Shown: positions 9,747 to 21,464, counted from the stretch's first letter. The stretch: DNA of 64,000 nucleotides from Sphingomonas pseudosanguinis (GCF_014196255.1 NZ_JACIDH010000002.1:248001-312000), one strand, 5' to 3'. The notes: generated from the letters alone by a model not told the origin. Program-made: numbers and translations.

Positions 9747-10276
9747 CAGCGGGTTCCGATCGGGCAAAGCGGCAGGTCGGGCACGGCCACCTGCCGGCCG
9801 CGCGCCTTCTCGCTTTTCAGATATTGAAGCGCGGTGACGACCACCGACGCCATGTTGCGCGGGGGCAGGGGGGCAAGCTGCGTCGCCAGCCGGTCGATCA
9901 CGCCGCAATCCTCCAGCCCGATCCGCCCGACAATGAACGGCACCAGCAGCGAGGTCAGCAGCGGCCGGGCGAAATCGGATTGCAGCAGCGTGTCGACCGT
10001 CGGGTCGGACAGCATGACGATCGCCGCCCGCGCTGCCGGCCAAGCCTGCTCAGCGGCCGTCTCATATTTCGCGATCAGCGTGCCGTTGCCCCGGATCAGG
10101 CTATTCGCGGGCAAGTGCGCGGCACACACCCGACCGGTCTCACGCAGAATGTCCGGCATCGCGACCAGCGTCATTGCCTCGGCCTCGGGCGCGGTGATGC
10201 AGGCGCGCTGCTGCGCCATCGCGGCTTCCGGCACCGCCAGACCGATCAGCGCCAGCGCGAGACCCAGCCGCTTCAT
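9746..10276 (-). CDS. Secreted protein of unknown function
   Basis: A 176-residue protein with a clear Sec signal peptide (MKRLGLALALIGLAVPEAAM, cleavage likely after AMA at 18-20). I recognise no domain in the mature, mainly helical part; it has four cysteines (in RACITA, RVCAAH, EDCGVI and PLCPIG) that could form two disulfides. The start ATG overlaps the ispDF stop by 4 bases (ATGA), and its stop overlaps the CinA-domain start by one base, so it is the middle gene of a tightly coupled operon. The context does not reveal a function. Similar small proteins sit beside ispDF in other sphingomonads as far as I recall. Confidence 0.8.
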   Translation of the reverse strand: MKRLGLALALIGLAVPEAAMAQQRACITAPEAEAMTLVAMPDILRETGRVCAAHLPANSLIRGNGTLIAKYETAAEQAWPAARAAIVMLSDPTVDTLLQSDFARPLLTSLLVPFIVGRIGLEDCGVIDRLATQLAPLPPRNMASVVVTALQYLKSEKARGRQVAVPDLPLCPIGTR

Positions 10277-11433
10277 GCCTGTGCTCCACCCGGCAGGCGT
10301 ACCGTGGCGACGGCCTGGGTCGCGATGCCTTCGCCGCGTCCGGTAAAGCCCAGTCGTTCGGTCGTCGTCGCCTTCAGGCTGACGCGGCTCTGGTCGATCT
10401 GGAGCAGTTCGGCGATCCGCGCGACCATGGCGGCGCGGTGCGGGCCGATCTTGGGCGCTTCGCAGATGATGGTCAGGTCGACGAAATCGATCCGCCCACC
10501 CTTGTCGGCGATCAGCTTGGCGGCGTGTTGCAGGAACTGGCCCGACTCGGCACCCTTCCATTGCGGATCGCTGGGCGGGAAATGCGTACCGATGTCACCG
10601 GCGGCAATGGTGCCCAGCAGCGCGTCGGTCAGCGCATGGAGCGCGACATCGGCGTCGCTATGCCCCGACAGGCCCTGATGATGCGGGATTAGGACGCCGC
10701 CGAGCCACAGTTCCTCGCCATCCTCCAGCCGGTGCACGTCGAACCCCATGGCGGTGCGTGTTTCCCATGCCAGTCGCATGTCGGCGCCGGCCATGTCGTC
10801 GGGATAGGTGATCTTTTCGAGCATGGCATCGCCCTGCACCAAAGCGACGCGCCCGCCAAGCCGTCGCACCATCTGCGCGTCGTCCGTGGCTTCCGCTTCG
10901 GCGGGCCAGGCGGCATGGGCGGCTATGACGGCCTGCATATGAAAGCCCTGCGGCGTCTGCACGCGAACCACGCCGTCACGCGGTACGATCTCCCCCAGCA
11001 CGTCGTCGGCGTTGCGCGCCAGCGTGTCCGCCACCGCGAGCACCGGCATGGCACCATCCGCCGACGCCAAGCCCGCGAGCACCCGGTCGATGACGTCATG
11101 CGACAGGAATGGACGCGCGGCGTCATGGATCAGGACCTTGGTCACGCCCTCCAGCGCCAATTGGCGAAGTCCCTTGGCCACCGACTCGCGGCGGCTGGCA
11201 CCGCCGGGTGCGACCTGTGCGTCGGGCAGCAAGGATCGGGCTACATCGATCTGATCCGCCGCCACCATCGTCAGCACGGTGGATATGGCCGGATGGGTGC
11301 GTAGCGCCTCATGGCTCCAGGCCAGCATCGGGCGTCCGCCCAGATCGCGGAACTGCTTCGGCACGCCGCCGCCCATGCGGGTGCCGCCACCCGCTGCGAC
11401 GATCAGGGCGGCGATCTTTTCCATCTGGCTCAT
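10273..11433 (-). CDS. ispDF: Bifunctional IspD/IspF
   Basis: Two steps of the MEP isoprenoid pathway on one chain of 386 residues. Residues 1-225 are the cytidylyltransferase IspD (ALIVAAGGGTRMGGGVPKQF nucleotide loop, DAARPFLSHDVIDRV). From about 230 comes the zinc-dependent cyclodiphosphate synthase IspF (GFDVHRLEDGEELWLGG, GHSDADVALHALTDALLG with its metal ligands, and the TTERLGFTGRGEGIA end). This fusion is usual in alphaproteobacteria. ATG 11433 (MSQMEKI) and ATG 11424 (MEKI) are both possible. Divergent from dusB. Confidence 0.97.
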   Translation of the reverse strand: MSQMEKIAALIVAAGGGTRMGGGVPKQFRDLGGRPMLAWSHEALRTHPAISTVLTMVAADQIDVARSLLPDAQVAPGGASRRESVAKGLRQLALEGVTKVLIHDAARPFLSHDVIDRVLAGLASADGAMPVLAVADTLARNADDVLGEIVPRDGVVRVQTPQGFHMQAVIAAHAAWPAEAEATDDAQMVRRLGGRVALVQGDAMLEKITYPDDMAGADMRLAWETRTAMGFDVHRLEDGEELWLGGVLIPHHQGLSGHSDADVALHALTDALLGTIAAGDIGTHFPPSDPQWKGAESGQFLQHAAKLIADKGGRIDFVDLTIICEAPKIGPHRAAMVARIAELLQIDQSRVSLKATTTERLGFTGRGEGIATQAVATVRLPGGAQA

Positions 11434-11471
11434 GCGCTCCGCCTAGCGACTTTTGGCCGGGGTCGGCAACA

Positions 11472-11500
11472 TTGCCTTTTCCGGCGATTCGGACTAAATG
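11472..11500 (+). promoter_or_regulatory. Possible promoter for dusB-ntrBC
   Basis: TTGCCT at 11472-11477 and TAAATG at 11495-11500 are separated by 17 bases, a plausible but imperfect sigma-70 pair. If it is real, transcription starts near 11507, which would exclude the upstream in-frame ATG at 11498 and support ATG 11525 as the dusB start. Confidence 0.3.
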
Positions 11501-11524
11501 GCTGCTCATTTTTCAGGCAGTTTT

Positions 11525-12526
11525 ATGCGTAACCTCGCTCCTATCCAGGTCGGTCCGGTGACGATCGACAGCCCCGTCGTTCTGGCGCCGATGACCGGCG
11601 TGACCGACATGCCGTTCCGCACGCTCGTCCGGCGCTATGGCTCCGGTCTGAACGTCACGGAGATGATCGCCAGCCAGGCGGCGATCCGCGAGACCCGCCA
11701 GTCGATCCAGAAGGCCGCCTGGCATCCGCTGGAGGAGCCGGTGTCGATGCAGCTGGTCGGCTGCACCCCCTATGAAATGGGGGAGGCGGCAAAGCTGAAC
11801 GCCGATCGCGGTGCGGCGATCATCGACATCAACATGGGCTGTCCGGTGCGCAAGGTCGTCAATGGCGACGCCGGCTCGGCGCTGATGCGCGACCTGAAGC
11901 TGGCCTCCGCCATCATCGAGGCGACGGTGAAGGCCGTGGACGTGCCCGTCACGCTGAAGATGCGGATGGGCTGGTGCCATGACAGCCTGAACGCCCCCGA
12001 ATTGTCGCGCATCGCCGAAGACATCGGGGTCAAGATGATCACGGTCCATGGCCGCACCCGCAATCAGATGTACAAGGGCTCGGCCGACTGGGCGTTCATT
12101 CGCAACGTCAAGGATGCGGTCAGCATCCCCGTCATCGCCAATGGCGACATCTGCTCGCTCGACGATGCCGATGCGGCGCTGGACCAGTCGGGCGCGGACG
12201 GGGTGATGATCGGACGCGGCGCCTATGGCCGGCCCTGGCTGCTGGGGCAGGTGATGCACTGGTTCGCCACCGGCGAGCGGCTGGACGATCCGACGCTCGA
12301 AGAACAATATCGCGCGGTCACAGAACATTATGACGCAATGCTCGACCATTATGGCACCGAGACCGGCGTCAACATGGCGCGCAAGCATATCGGCTGGTAC
12401 ACGCGCGGCCTGCACGGCTCGGCCGAGTTCCGCAACACGGTGAACAAGGAGCCGAACGCGGATCGCGTCAAGGCGATGCTGTACGACTTCTACATGCCGC
12501 AGATCGAGCTTGCCGCTGCCGCCTGA
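11525..12526 (+). CDS. dusB: tRNA-dihydrouridine synthase B
   Basis: FMN enzyme reducing uridine in tRNA, 333 residues from ATG 11525. The TIM barrel begins with [20 protein letters not shown]; the catalytic Cys is in [10 protein letters not shown], and phosphate-binding loops appear as [10 protein letters not shown] and [17 protein letters not shown]. An in-frame ATG at 11498 would add nine residues, but a promoter-like -10 covers it. It heads the dusB-ntrB-ntrC group, the arrangement familiar from proteobacteria where nifR3/dusB precedes ntrBC. Its last 17 bases overlap ntrB. Confidence 0.94.
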   Translation: MRNLAPIQVGPVTIDSPVVLAPMTGVTDMPFRTLVRRYGSGLNVTEMIASQAAIRETRQSIQKAAWHPLEEPVSMQLVGCTPYEMGEAAKLNADRGAAIIDINMGCPVRKVVNGDAGSALMRDLKLASAIIEATVKAVDVPVTLKMRMGWCHDSLNAPELSRIAEDIGVKMITVHGRTRNQMYKGSADWAFIRNVKDAVSIPVIANGDICSLDDADAALDQSGADGVMIGRGAYGRPWLLGQVMHWFATGERLDDPTLEEQYRAVTEHYDAMLDHYGTETGVNMARKHIGWYTRGLHGSAEFRNTVNKEPNADRVKAMLYDFYMPQIELAAAA

Positions 12527-13573
12527 GCCTGCGCGCCACGGCCGACCCGGCTTCGCGGCGCTGTTCGCCGCCTTGCCGGTCGCCGTGGTCGTGGTCGATC
12601 CCGACGATCGCATCGTCCATGCCAATGGCCTGGCCGAGCAGTTGCTCAACCTGTCTGAGCGGCTGATGATCGGCCAGCCCTTGGACGCCATCCTGCCCCC
12701 GCCCGAGGCGCCGCGCAGCCGCGATGGCCATGGCTTTGCGATCTATGACACGGTCATCGCGACGCCGCATGGGCCAAAGATCCGCGTCGACTTCGTCGAG
12801 GCGCAAATCCCCGACCATCCCGGCTGGCGAGCGATCACACTGCACAGCGCGGGACCATCGCGCCGGCTGGGCCATGCCTCCGACCGGGGGGCGGGTGCCC
12901 GCGCGGCGGTGGGGGCGGCGGCCATGCTGGCGCACGAAATCAAGAACCCGCTGTCGGGTATCCGGGGCGCCGCCCAGCTTCTCAATGGCGGCGAGTTGAC
13001 CACCCTGATCACCACCGAGGTCGACCGGATCGCCGCGCTGATCGACCGGATGCAGGACTTTAGCGACACGCGGCCGTTGCCGCTGGCCGCCGAAAATATC
13101 TACCCCTTGCTCGCCCATGCGCGCGGCGTGGCGCTCGCCGGTTTCGCGCGCGGGATCGAGATCGAGGAGCGTTTCGACCCCTCGCTGCCCCCGGCTTGGA
13201 TCAATCGCGACGCGCTGCTCCAGATCGTCATCAACCTGCTGAAGAACGCGCGTGAGGCGGTGCGCCAGGAGCGTACTCCACGTATCGTACTGACCACCGC
13301 CTATCGCCACGGCATGTCGGTCAGCATTGGCGGGGGGCAGGAGCGGCTGCCGCTGCCGATCGAGATTTGCATCATCGACAATGGTCCGGGTGCACCGCCC
13401 GACATCGTCGATCATCTGTTCGACCCGTTCGTCTCCGGTCGTCGCGAGGGGCAGGGGCTTGGCCTTGCGCTCGTCGACAAGCTGGCGCGCGACATGAACG
13501 GGATCATCCAATATGCCAGGGAAGGTTCGCCCGAAATGACCGTGCTGCGTCTGCTGCTGCCCAGGGCCCGCGC

Positions 13574-13577
<4 letters not shown>
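12510..13577 (+). CDS. ntrB: Nitrogen regulation sensor kinase NtrB
   Basis: Cytoplasmic histidine kinase of 355 residues that phosphorylates or dephosphorylates NtrC according to PII signals. A PAS domain (about 14-110) is followed by the H box [12 protein letters not shown] with His142, the N box [10 protein letters not shown] and the G boxes [10 protein letters not shown] and GQGLGLAL. There is no transmembrane segment. The open frame offers a TTG at 12510 inside the dusB end; this start gives full PAS coverage, but its exact position is uncertain. The stop overlaps ntrC by 4 bases. Confidence 0.93.
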
Positions 13578-15031
<1,454 letters not shown>

Positions 15032-15083
15032 TTTTTATGGATTGTGGCTTGCAGGTCACGCTCGACGTTGTACGATTGCAACG

Positions 15084-17330
15084 ATGTTGGCCTTTCTGAA
15101 GCCTGCTGATTTCGATGAGACGCCGCAGTCACGCTTCGCGGTGACCCCGGCAATTGAGATTGCGGTCATCATTGGCGCATTGACGATCGCCATCGGCACC
15201 TACGCCTATATCGCCAGCCGGCATGAGGCGCAGGGTCTGATCGCTCCTCCGGTTATGGCCGGCCTGTTGGCCCTCAACCTAGTACCCGGCGTCCTTCTGC
15301 TCATGCTGCTCGGTCGACGCGTGGCGAAGCGGCGCGCGGCCCAGTCCGCCGTTGGTGGGGGCGGGCGGCTGCATGTCAGGCTGGTCGCGCTGTTTTCGCT
15401 GACGGCCAGCGTGCCGATCCTGCTGACCGTCGTGACGGCGTCGGTCCTGTTCCAGGACTCGGCCGAATTCTGGATTTCGGACCGCGCGCGCAAGGCCTTT
15501 GGCGATGCGATGAACATCGCGCGTCAGTCGCAGCAACAGATCATCGATCGCTGGGTGAAGACGGCGGACGCGATGTCCGGCGACCTCAGCAACAGCCTGC
15601 CCGCCCTGCGCGAGGACCGCGAGGCGTTTCATGCCTATTTCGGGCAACAGACGCTGGTGCGCGAACTGGAGGAGGCGGTGCTCTTCTCCTATGACCCGAA
15701 GCAGGGTTTCAAATTCTACGACTATATCCTGCCACCGGCCGACTCGACGTTCCGCGAGTTGGTGAGCCCCGACATGATCCAGCAGGCGATGCGGACCAAC
15801 CGGCCAGAGGTCGGTATCAACGAGCAGCGCGTCTGGGTCGTCCGCCCCTTGCCCAACGCCAACGGCATCATGCTGTATGTCGGGACAAGTGTGAACGCCA
15901 AGTTCCTGAGCGGACAGCATTTCGCTGCCGAGGATGTGGTCCAGGACTATCGCGCATTGCAGGGGCGTGCACGGTCGTTGCAGCTCAAGTTCAACCTCGT
16001 CCTCTTCGCCATCGCCATGCTGATCGTCGGCATCGCGGTCTGGATCGCGCTGACGGTCGCGGATCGTCTGGTGCGTCCGGTCGGCGAGCTGGTCGACGCT
16101 GCGCGGCGGATTTCCGGTGGCGACCTGACGGCGCGCGTTCCCGATCCCCGGACCCGCGACGAGGTCGGAACGCTGGCCCATGCCTTCAACCAGATGACCG
16201 GGCAGCTGGAGCAGCAGAATACCGAACTGGTCACCGCCAATGCGCAACTCAACAATCGCCGTGCCCTGATCGAGGCAGTCATGGCCGGTGTCTCGGCCGG
16301 TGTCGTCGCGGTCGGGCGGGACCGGTGCGTGCGCATGGCGAATAACTCGGCGGACCTGCTTCTGGGCGCGGACGAGGAAGGGCTGATCGGCCACAAGCTC
16401 GGCGAAGTGGCCCCAGAACTTGACGAGTTGCTCGACCAGGGCCGGCGCGAGGCGACGGTGCAGGTGGCGCTCCACGGTGACATGCGGACGCTGGCGGTGC
16501 GGATCGCCCAGACCGCCGATGGCCCGATCCTGACCTTCGACGACATCACCCAGCAGTTGCTTGATCAGCGGCGCGCGGCCTGGTCCGACGTCGCCCGGCG
16601 TATCGCGCATGAGATCAAGAACCCGCTGACGCCGATCCAGCTCGCGGCCGAGCGCCTGCAACGGCGCTATGGCAAGGTCATCGATCCGCAGGACGAGACC
16701 TTCGGTCGCCTGACCGAGACGATCGTCCGACAGGTCGGCGACCTGCGCCGGATGGTCGACGAATTCTCCTCTTTCGCACGCATGCCCAAGCCCGTCTTCC
16801 GCGAAGAGGCGATCGCCGACATCTGCGCCCAGGCGATGTTCCTGCACGAGGTCGCGCACCCCGAGATTGCGTTCGAGCTGGAGCAGGACGATCCCGTTCC
16901 CTCGCTGGTCTGCGATCGACGGCAGATGAGCCAGGCGCTGACCAACATCGTCAAGAACGCGGTTGAGGCGATCGAGGCGCGGCCCGAAGGTGCGAAGGGT
17001 GGCAAGGTCGCGATGACGGTCGGCCAGCAGGCGAGCATGGTGACGATCACCGTGACCGACAACGGCATCGGCCTGCCGCCCGAGCGCGATCGCATCATCG
17101 AACCCTATATGACGACGCGCGCGCGGGGCACGGGGTTGGGCCTCGCCATCGTCAACAAGATCATCGAGGAACATGCCGGCACGATCGGCTTTTCCGACAA
17201 TCCGACTGGCGGCACGATCGTGTCGATGATGTTCGATGCCGGCGCCCTGGCGGCGCTGGACCAGGGGGGCGCCGAACCTGAGCTGGCCGGGGAGGGCCAA
17301 CTCACCGCTTTGACTCGTACCCGGACGTAA
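15084..17330 (+). CDS. ntrY: Nitrogen regulation sensor kinase NtrY
   Basis: Membrane histidine kinase of 748 residues, paired with NtrX. The N-terminal part has several hydrophobic helices (EIAVIIGALTIAIGTYAYIA, a second near 55-75 and a third ending VPILLTVVTASVLF), then an extracytoplasmic sensor segment and a further helix near 310-335. HAMP (RLVRPVGELVDAARRISGGD), PAS, the H box [20 protein letters not shown] and ATPase boxes (NIVKNAVEAI, DNGIGLP, GTGLGLAIV) follow. I choose ATG 15084 (MLAFLKPADF); the open frame to 15006 overlaps ntrC. ntrX follows after 6 bases. Confidence 0.95.
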   Translation: MLAFLKPADFDETPQSRFAVTPAIEIAVIIGALTIAIGTYAYIASRHEAQGLIAPPVMAGLLALNLVPGVLLLMLLGRRVAKRRAAQSAVGGGGRLHVRLVALFSLTASVPILLTVVTASVLFQDSAEFWISDRARKAFGDAMNIARQSQQQIIDRWVKTADAMSGDLSNSLPALREDREAFHAYFGQQTLVRELEEAVLFSYDPKQGFKFYDYILPPADSTFRELVSPDMIQQAMRTNRPEVGINEQRVWVVRPLPNANGIMLYVGTSVNAKFLSGQHFAAEDVVQDYRALQGRARSLQLKFNLVLFAIAMLIVGIAVWIALTVADRLVRPVGELVDAARRISGGDLTARVPDPRTRDEVGTLAHAFNQMTGQLEQQNTELVTANAQLNNRRALIEAVMAGVSAGVVAVGRDRCVRMANNSADLLLGADEEGLIGHKLGEVAPELDELLDQGRREATVQVALHGDMRTLAVRIAQTADGPILTFDDITQQLLDQRRAAWSDVARRIAHEIKNPLTPIQLAAERLQRRYGKVIDPQDETFGRLTETIVRQVGDLRRMVDEFSSFARMPKPVFREEAIADICAQAMFLHEVAHPEIAFELEQDDPVPSLVCDRRQMSQALTNIVKNAVEAIEARPEGAKGGKVAMTVGQQASMVTITVTDNGIGLPPERDRIIEPYMTTRARGTGLGLAIVNKIIEEHAGTIGFSDNPTGGTIVSMMFDAGALAALDQGGAEPELAGEGQLTALTRTRT

Positions 17331-17336
17331 AAGATC

Positions 17337-18713
17337 ATGGCTTTGGACATTCTCGTCGTCGACGACGAACTCGATATTCGCGAACTGGTCGCGGGCGTGC
17401 TGGAGGACGAAGGCTATGACGCCCGGGTCGCGGCTGACAGCGACTCGGCGCTCGAAGCCGTTGCGGTCCGGCGGCCGTCACTCGTCCTGCTCGATGTCTG
17501 GTTGCAGGGGTCGAAGCTCGACGGGCTGGAACTGCTCGACGAGATCAAGCGGCGCGATCCGTCGATCCCGGTGCTGGTTATCTCCGGCCATGGCAATCTC
17601 GACACCGCCGTCGCGGCGATCCGCAAGGGTGCGGCGGACTTTATCGAAAAGCCGTTCGAGGCCGAACGCCTGCTGCTGATGGTCGCCCGCGCGACCGAGA
17701 CCGAGCGGTTGCGGCGCGAGAACGCCTCGCTGCGGGCGAGCGCGGGGCGCGAGACCGACCTGACCGGATCGTCCAATGCGATCAACGGCATCCGCGCGAC
17801 GCTGAAGCGGGTCGCGGCGACCGGCAGCCGGGTGCTCATCATGGGCGCGGCCGGTGTCGGCAAGGAAGTCGCGGCGCGGCTTCTCCACGGCTGGAGCAAT
17901 CGCGCTGATGCGCCCTTCGTCGTGGTCAGCGCGGCGCGCATGACGCCCGAGCGGGTCGAGGAGGAATTGTTCGGCGTCGAGGAGGGCGGCGACCTCGTCC
18001 GTACCGGCCTGCTGGAGCAGGCGCATGGCGGTACGCTGTTCCTCGACGAGATCGCGGACATGCCGATCGCAACCCAGGCACGTATCCTGCGTGTCCTGAC
18101 CGACCAGAGCTTCACCCGCGTCGGCGGCACTCGCGTGGTCAAGGTGGACGTCCGCGTCGTCTCGGCGACCGCGCGCGACCTGACCCAGGAGATCGCCGAG
18201 GGCCGGTTCCGCGAGGATCTGTATTATCGGCTGAACGTAGTGCCAGTGACGATCCCGTCGCTGGCCGAGCGGAGCGAGGACATACCGGCGCTGGTCGAGC
18301 ATTTCATGGCGCATTATGCGGTGGAGCGCCGGGTCCGTACCCCCGAGATCGCCCCCGACGCGATGGTCGCGATGCAATCCTATGACTGGCCGGGCAATGT
18401 CCGCCAGTTGCGCAACGTCGTCGAGCGGACGATCATCCTGGCGCCGGGCGATCGGATCGGCCGGATCGACCTCGACCTGTTGCCGGCCGAAGTGCTGGGC
18501 GAGGGGGCGGATATGGGCGGGGGCGGCGCGACCGCCATCATGGGGGCGCCGTTGCGGGAAGCCCGTGAGAGCTTCGAACGCGAATATCTCCGCATCCAGA
18601 TCCGACGCTTCTCGGGCAACATCTCACGCACCGCCAGCTTCATCGGAATGGAGCGCTCCGCCCTCCACCGCAAGCTGAAGCTGCTTGGGATCAGCGAGAC
18701 GCGCGAGGAATGA
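17337..18713 (+). CDS. ntrX: Response regulator NtrX lacking the GAFTGA loop
   Basis: NtrC-family regulator of 458 residues: receiver (Asp53 in [10 protein letters not shown]), AAA+ domain (Walker [10 protein letters not shown], Walker [13 protein letters not shown]) and Fis-type DNA-binding end ([21 protein letters not shown]). Where NtrC has ELFGHERGAFTGA, this protein reads [15 protein letters not shown], so the sigma-54 contact motif is missing and the loop is shortened. Alphaproteobacterial NtrX proteins are known to lack it. I infer that it regulates sigma-70 promoters directly rather than activating sigma-54. Cotranscribed with ntrY. Confidence 0.95.
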   Translation: MALDILVVDDELDIRELVAGVLEDEGYDARVAADSDSALEAVAVRRPSLVLLDVWLQGSKLDGLELLDEIKRRDPSIPVLVISGHGNLDTAVAAIRKGAADFIEKPFEAERLLLMVARATETERLRRENASLRASAGRETDLTGSSNAINGIRATLKRVAATGSRVLIMGAAGVGKEVAARLLHGWSNRADAPFVVVSAARMTPERVEEELFGVEEGGDLVRTGLLEQAHGGTLFLDEIADMPIATQARILRVLTDQSFTRVGGTRVVKVDVRVVSATARDLTQEIAEGRFREDLYYRLNVVPVTIPSLAERSEDIPALVEHFMAHYAVERRVRTPEIAPDAMVAMQSYDWPGNVRQLRNVVERTIILAPGDRIGRIDLDLLPAEVLGEGADMGGGGATAIMGAPLREARESFEREYLRIQIRRFSGNISRTASFIGMERSALHRKLKLLGISETREE

Positions 18714-18855
18714 TCGCCTGCCCGGCCGCGCGACCTCTGGACGAATGGCCCCCCAATCCATAGATAACGGACGCGTCCGGCGCACGGGCGCGGTTCCGAC
18801 GCCGGGAAACGGCGCAACTCGCGGGCACGGACCCGCCAAGAACAAGGGCTTTTCC

Positions 18856-19347
18856 ATGGCCGACAAATCGGGTTCGCTGCAGGACCTCTTTCTGAATGCG
18901 CTGCGCCGTTCCAAGGCGCCCGTCACGATGTTCCTCGTCAAGGGTGTGAAGCTTCAGGGCATCGTCACCTGGTTCGACAATTTCTCCGTCTTGCTGCGCC
19001 GTGATGGCCAGTCCCAGCTGATCTACAAGCATGCCATCTCCACGATCATGCCGTCGGGGCCGCTCGACGTCGCCGCGATCGTCGATGGCGTGAACGAGCA
19101 TCAGAAGAAGCAGCCGCTGCTCCAGGAAATCTTCCTGAACGCGGTGCGCAAGTCCGAAGACCCCGTCACCATGTTCCTGATCAACGGCGTCATGCTGCAG
19201 GGGCAGATTGCGGGCTTTGACCTGTTCTGCATGCTGCTCCAGCGCGAGGGCATGGCGCAGCTCGTCTACAAGCACGCCGTCTCGACCATTCAGCCGGCAC
19301 GCCCGCTGAATCTGGCCGAAGAGCAAGCGGGATCGGCCGAGGATTGA
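18856..19347 (+). CDS. hfq: RNA chaperone Hfq with two tandem Sm domains
   Basis: Hfq binds small RNAs and mRNAs. This chain of 163 residues, about twice the usual 75-100, holds two Hfq domains: residues 7-66 ([14 protein letters not shown] to [10 protein letters not shown]) and 88-147 ([14 protein letters not shown] to [10 protein letters not shown]), joined by a 21-residue linker. Both keep the YKHA core. Domain 2 has lost several RNA-contact residues (Lys of KLQG is Met, the Gln of FDQF is Leu, rim basic residues R-K-S-E). Start ATG 18856 gives MADKSGS. The stop overlaps the hflX start (TTGA). Tandem Hfq has been noted before in sphingomonads such as Novosphingobium. Confidence 0.95.
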   Translation: MADKSGSLQDLFLNALRRSKAPVTMFLVKGVKLQGIVTWFDNFSVLLRRDGQSQLIYKHAISTIMPSGPLDVAAIVDGVNEHQKKQPLLQEIFLNAVRKSEDPVTMFLINGVMLQGQIAGFDLFCMLLQREGMAQLVYKHAVSTIQPARPLNLAEEQAGSAED

Positions 19348-20636
19348 GCACCGGATTTGATCGCGACCGCGGGGAATTCACCCGCGGCGCTCGCACCGTC
19401 ATCGTCCTGCCCGATCAGGGCGACGCCGCCCGCGATGCCGAGGCGCGGCTGGACGAAACCGCCGGTCTCGCCATGGCGATCGGGTTGGACGTCGTCGAAC
19501 GGATCGCCCTCAAGGTCCGTTCGCCCAAGCCCGCGACCCTGATCGGCAGCGGTCAGGTCGAGCAGGTCGCACAACAGGTCCGGATGGAGGAAGCGCAGCT
19601 CGTCGTGTTCGACGGGTCGCTGACACCGGTCCAGCAGCGCAATCTGGAAACCGCGCTCGAAGCCAAGGTGATCGACCGTACCGGCCTGATCCTCGAAATT
19701 TTCGGCGAGCGGGCTGCGACGGCAGAAGGGCGGTTGCAGGTCGAACTGGCGCATCTGGATTACCAGGCCGGCCGTCTCGTGCGCAGCTGGACCCACCTCG
19801 AGCGTCAGCGCGGCGGCTTCGGCTTCCTGGGCGGTCCGGGTGAAACCCAGATCGAGGCTGACCGTCGGATGATCCGGGATCGCATGGCGCGACTGCGTCG
19901 TGAACTCGAGCAGGTCAGCCGCACGCGCGGCCTTCATCGCGATCGACGGCAGCGCGCGCCTTGGCCGGTGATCGCGCTGGTCGGCTATACCAACGCCGGG
20001 AAGTCTACGCTTTTCAATCGTTTGACCGGCGCTCATGTCATGGCGAAGGATTTGCTGTTCGCCACGCTCGACCCGACGCTGCGACAGGTGCAGTTGCCTG
20101 GCATCGACAAGGCGATCCTGTCCGACACGGTGGGTTTCGTCTCCGATCTGCCGACGCAGCTGGTGGCCGCGTTCAAGGCGACGTTGGAGGAAGTGGTGTC
20201 GGCCGATCTGCTGATCCATGTCCGTGACATCGCCCATCCGGACAGCGAAGCGCAGCGCGCCGATGTCGAGGCGGTGCTGACTGAGATCGGCGTCGACCCC
20301 GAAACCCCGCGTTTCGAGGCGTGGAACAAGATCGACCTGATCGAGGGCGAGCGGCGCGAGGACGTTCTCGTCGAGGCCGCGCGTCGACCCAATATCGTTG
20401 CCGTATCCGCGATGAGCGGGGAGGGGATTGATGATCTGGTCGAGCAAGTCGCGGCGGCACTGACCTCAGGCCATCGCCGCTATTGGATCACGCTCGACGT
20501 CGCGGATGGGGCGGGGGCCGCGTGGCTCCATGCCCATGGCGAGGTGCTGGATCAGGTCATTGAGGGCGACCAAGCGACCTATGAGGTCCGCCTGTCCGAG
20601 CCCGATTACGAGCGGTTCAACCGTCGCGGTGCTTGA
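19344..20636 (+). CDS. hflX: GTPase HflX
   Basis: Ribosome-associated GTPase of 430 residues that splits stalled ribosomes. An N-terminal HflX domain with a Gly-rich helical segment ([19 protein letters not shown]) precedes the G domain: G1 [13 protein letters not shown]3 [10 protein letters not shown] and G4 NKID, with G5 near VSAMSGEG. The start is TTG 19344, overlapping the hfq stop by 4 bases (TTGA), so translation is probably coupled to hfq, as in the hfq-hflX order of many proteobacteria. Its last 20 bases overlap the convergent mazG. Confidence 0.95.
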   Translation: MSTGFDRDRGEFTRGARTVIVLPDQGDAARDAEARLDETAGLAMAIGLDVVERIALKVRSPKPATLIGSGQVEQVAQQVRMEEAQLVVFDGSLTPVQQRNLETALEAKVIDRTGLILEIFGERAATAEGRLQVELAHLDYQAGRLVRSWTHLERQRGGFGFLGGPGETQIEADRRMIRDRMARLRRELEQVSRTRGLHRDRRQRAPWPVIALVGYTNAGKSTLFNRLTGAHVMAKDLLFATLDPTLRQVQLPGIDKAILSDTVGFVSDLPTQLVAAFKATLEEVVSADLLIHVRDIAHPDSEAQRADVEAVLTEIGVDPETPRFEAWNKIDLIEGERREDVLVEAARRPNIVAVSAMSGEGIDDLVEQVAAALTSGHRRYWITLDVADGAGAAWLHAHGEVLDQVIEGDQATYEVRLSEPDYERFNRRGA

Positions 20637-21354
20637 CGCGCTGCCATAGGGCTTCCTTCGCATCGAGGTCGAGTGCGGCGAATCCTTCGCCACCCTCGGC
20701 CTCCATCGCGCGAAAGCGGCGTTCGAACTTGCGGTTGCCAGCACGTAGCGCGGCCTCGGCGTCAACGCTGTGATGCCTCGCCCAATTGACGACGGCGAAG
20801 AGCAGGTCGCCGAATTCCTCCTCCAGCGTGTCGGGGCCGGCCTCGGCGATCTCCTGCAATTCCTCGTCGATCTTGGCACGCGAGCCGCTCGGGTCGGGCC
20901 AGTCGAAGCCCACCCGGGCTGCCCGCTTTTGCAGCTTTTCCGCCCGCATCAGCGCCGGCAGGCCGAGCGCCACGCCATCAAGCGTCCCGCCGGCCGCCTT
21001 GGCGCGGCGTTCCTCGGCCTTGATCTGCTCCCATAGATGATGGCCGCCCTCGGCGGTGTCGCCGAAAATGTGCGGATGACGTCGCTCCATCTTGTCGCTG
21101 ATCGCGGTGACCACGTCGGCGAACGTGAAATGCCCGGTGTCTTCAGCGATTTGCGCGTGAAAGACGACCTGTAATAGCAAGTCGCCGAGTTCGTCCTTCA
21201 GCTCCGCCATATCGCCGCGTGCGATCGCGTCCGCGACCTCGTGCGCTTCCTCGATAGTGTAGGGCGCAATGCTCTCGAAGCTTTGGGCGACATCCCATTC
21301 ACAACCCGTGGCGGGATCTCGAAGTCGCTTCATGATGGCGAGCAGACGCTCCAT
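20617..21354 (-). CDS. mazG: Nucleoside triphosphate pyrophosphohydrolase MazG
   Basis: Hydrolyses NTPs to NMP and pyrophosphate, a house-cleaning or alarmone-related role. The 245-residue chain has two MazG domains: residues about 5-115 with EEAHEVADAI and DELGDLLLQVVFHAQ, and about 160-235 with DEELQEIAEA and EEEFGDLLFAVVNWARH. The Glu/Asp clusters bind magnesium. ATG 21354 (MERLLAIMKRL) has AAGGA about ten bases upstream; the frame is open to 21405 without conserved sequence. A leader of about 110 bases precedes it and includes an AT-rich palindrome. Confidence 0.94.
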   Translation of the reverse strand: MERLLAIMKRLRDPATGCEWDVAQSFESIAPYTIEEAHEVADAIARGDMAELKDELGDLLLQVVFHAQIAEDTGHFTFADVVTAISDKMERRHPHIFGDTAEGGHHLWEQIKAEERRAKAAGGTLDGVALGLPALMRAEKLQKRAARVGFDWPDPSGSRAKIDEELQEIAEAGPDTLEEEFGDLLFAVVNWARHHSVDAEAALRAGNRKFERRFRAMEAEGGEGFAALDLDAKEALWQRVKHRDG

Positions 21355-21464
21355 CGCTTGTTTTCCTTGCTGCACATGGCGCGTTCGCCCAAATCGCGAT
21401 GGCATTTAGCAAGGGGGTTGGCGGGATGCCAGCCGCGCAACATCTTCAGCCTTAAGGTCGATAA

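Noticed and set aside
15279..17300. 673-codon antisense frame opposite ntrY
   Set aside because: Composition and frame position match a GC-rich shadow; ntrY on the other strand has clear kinase motifs.
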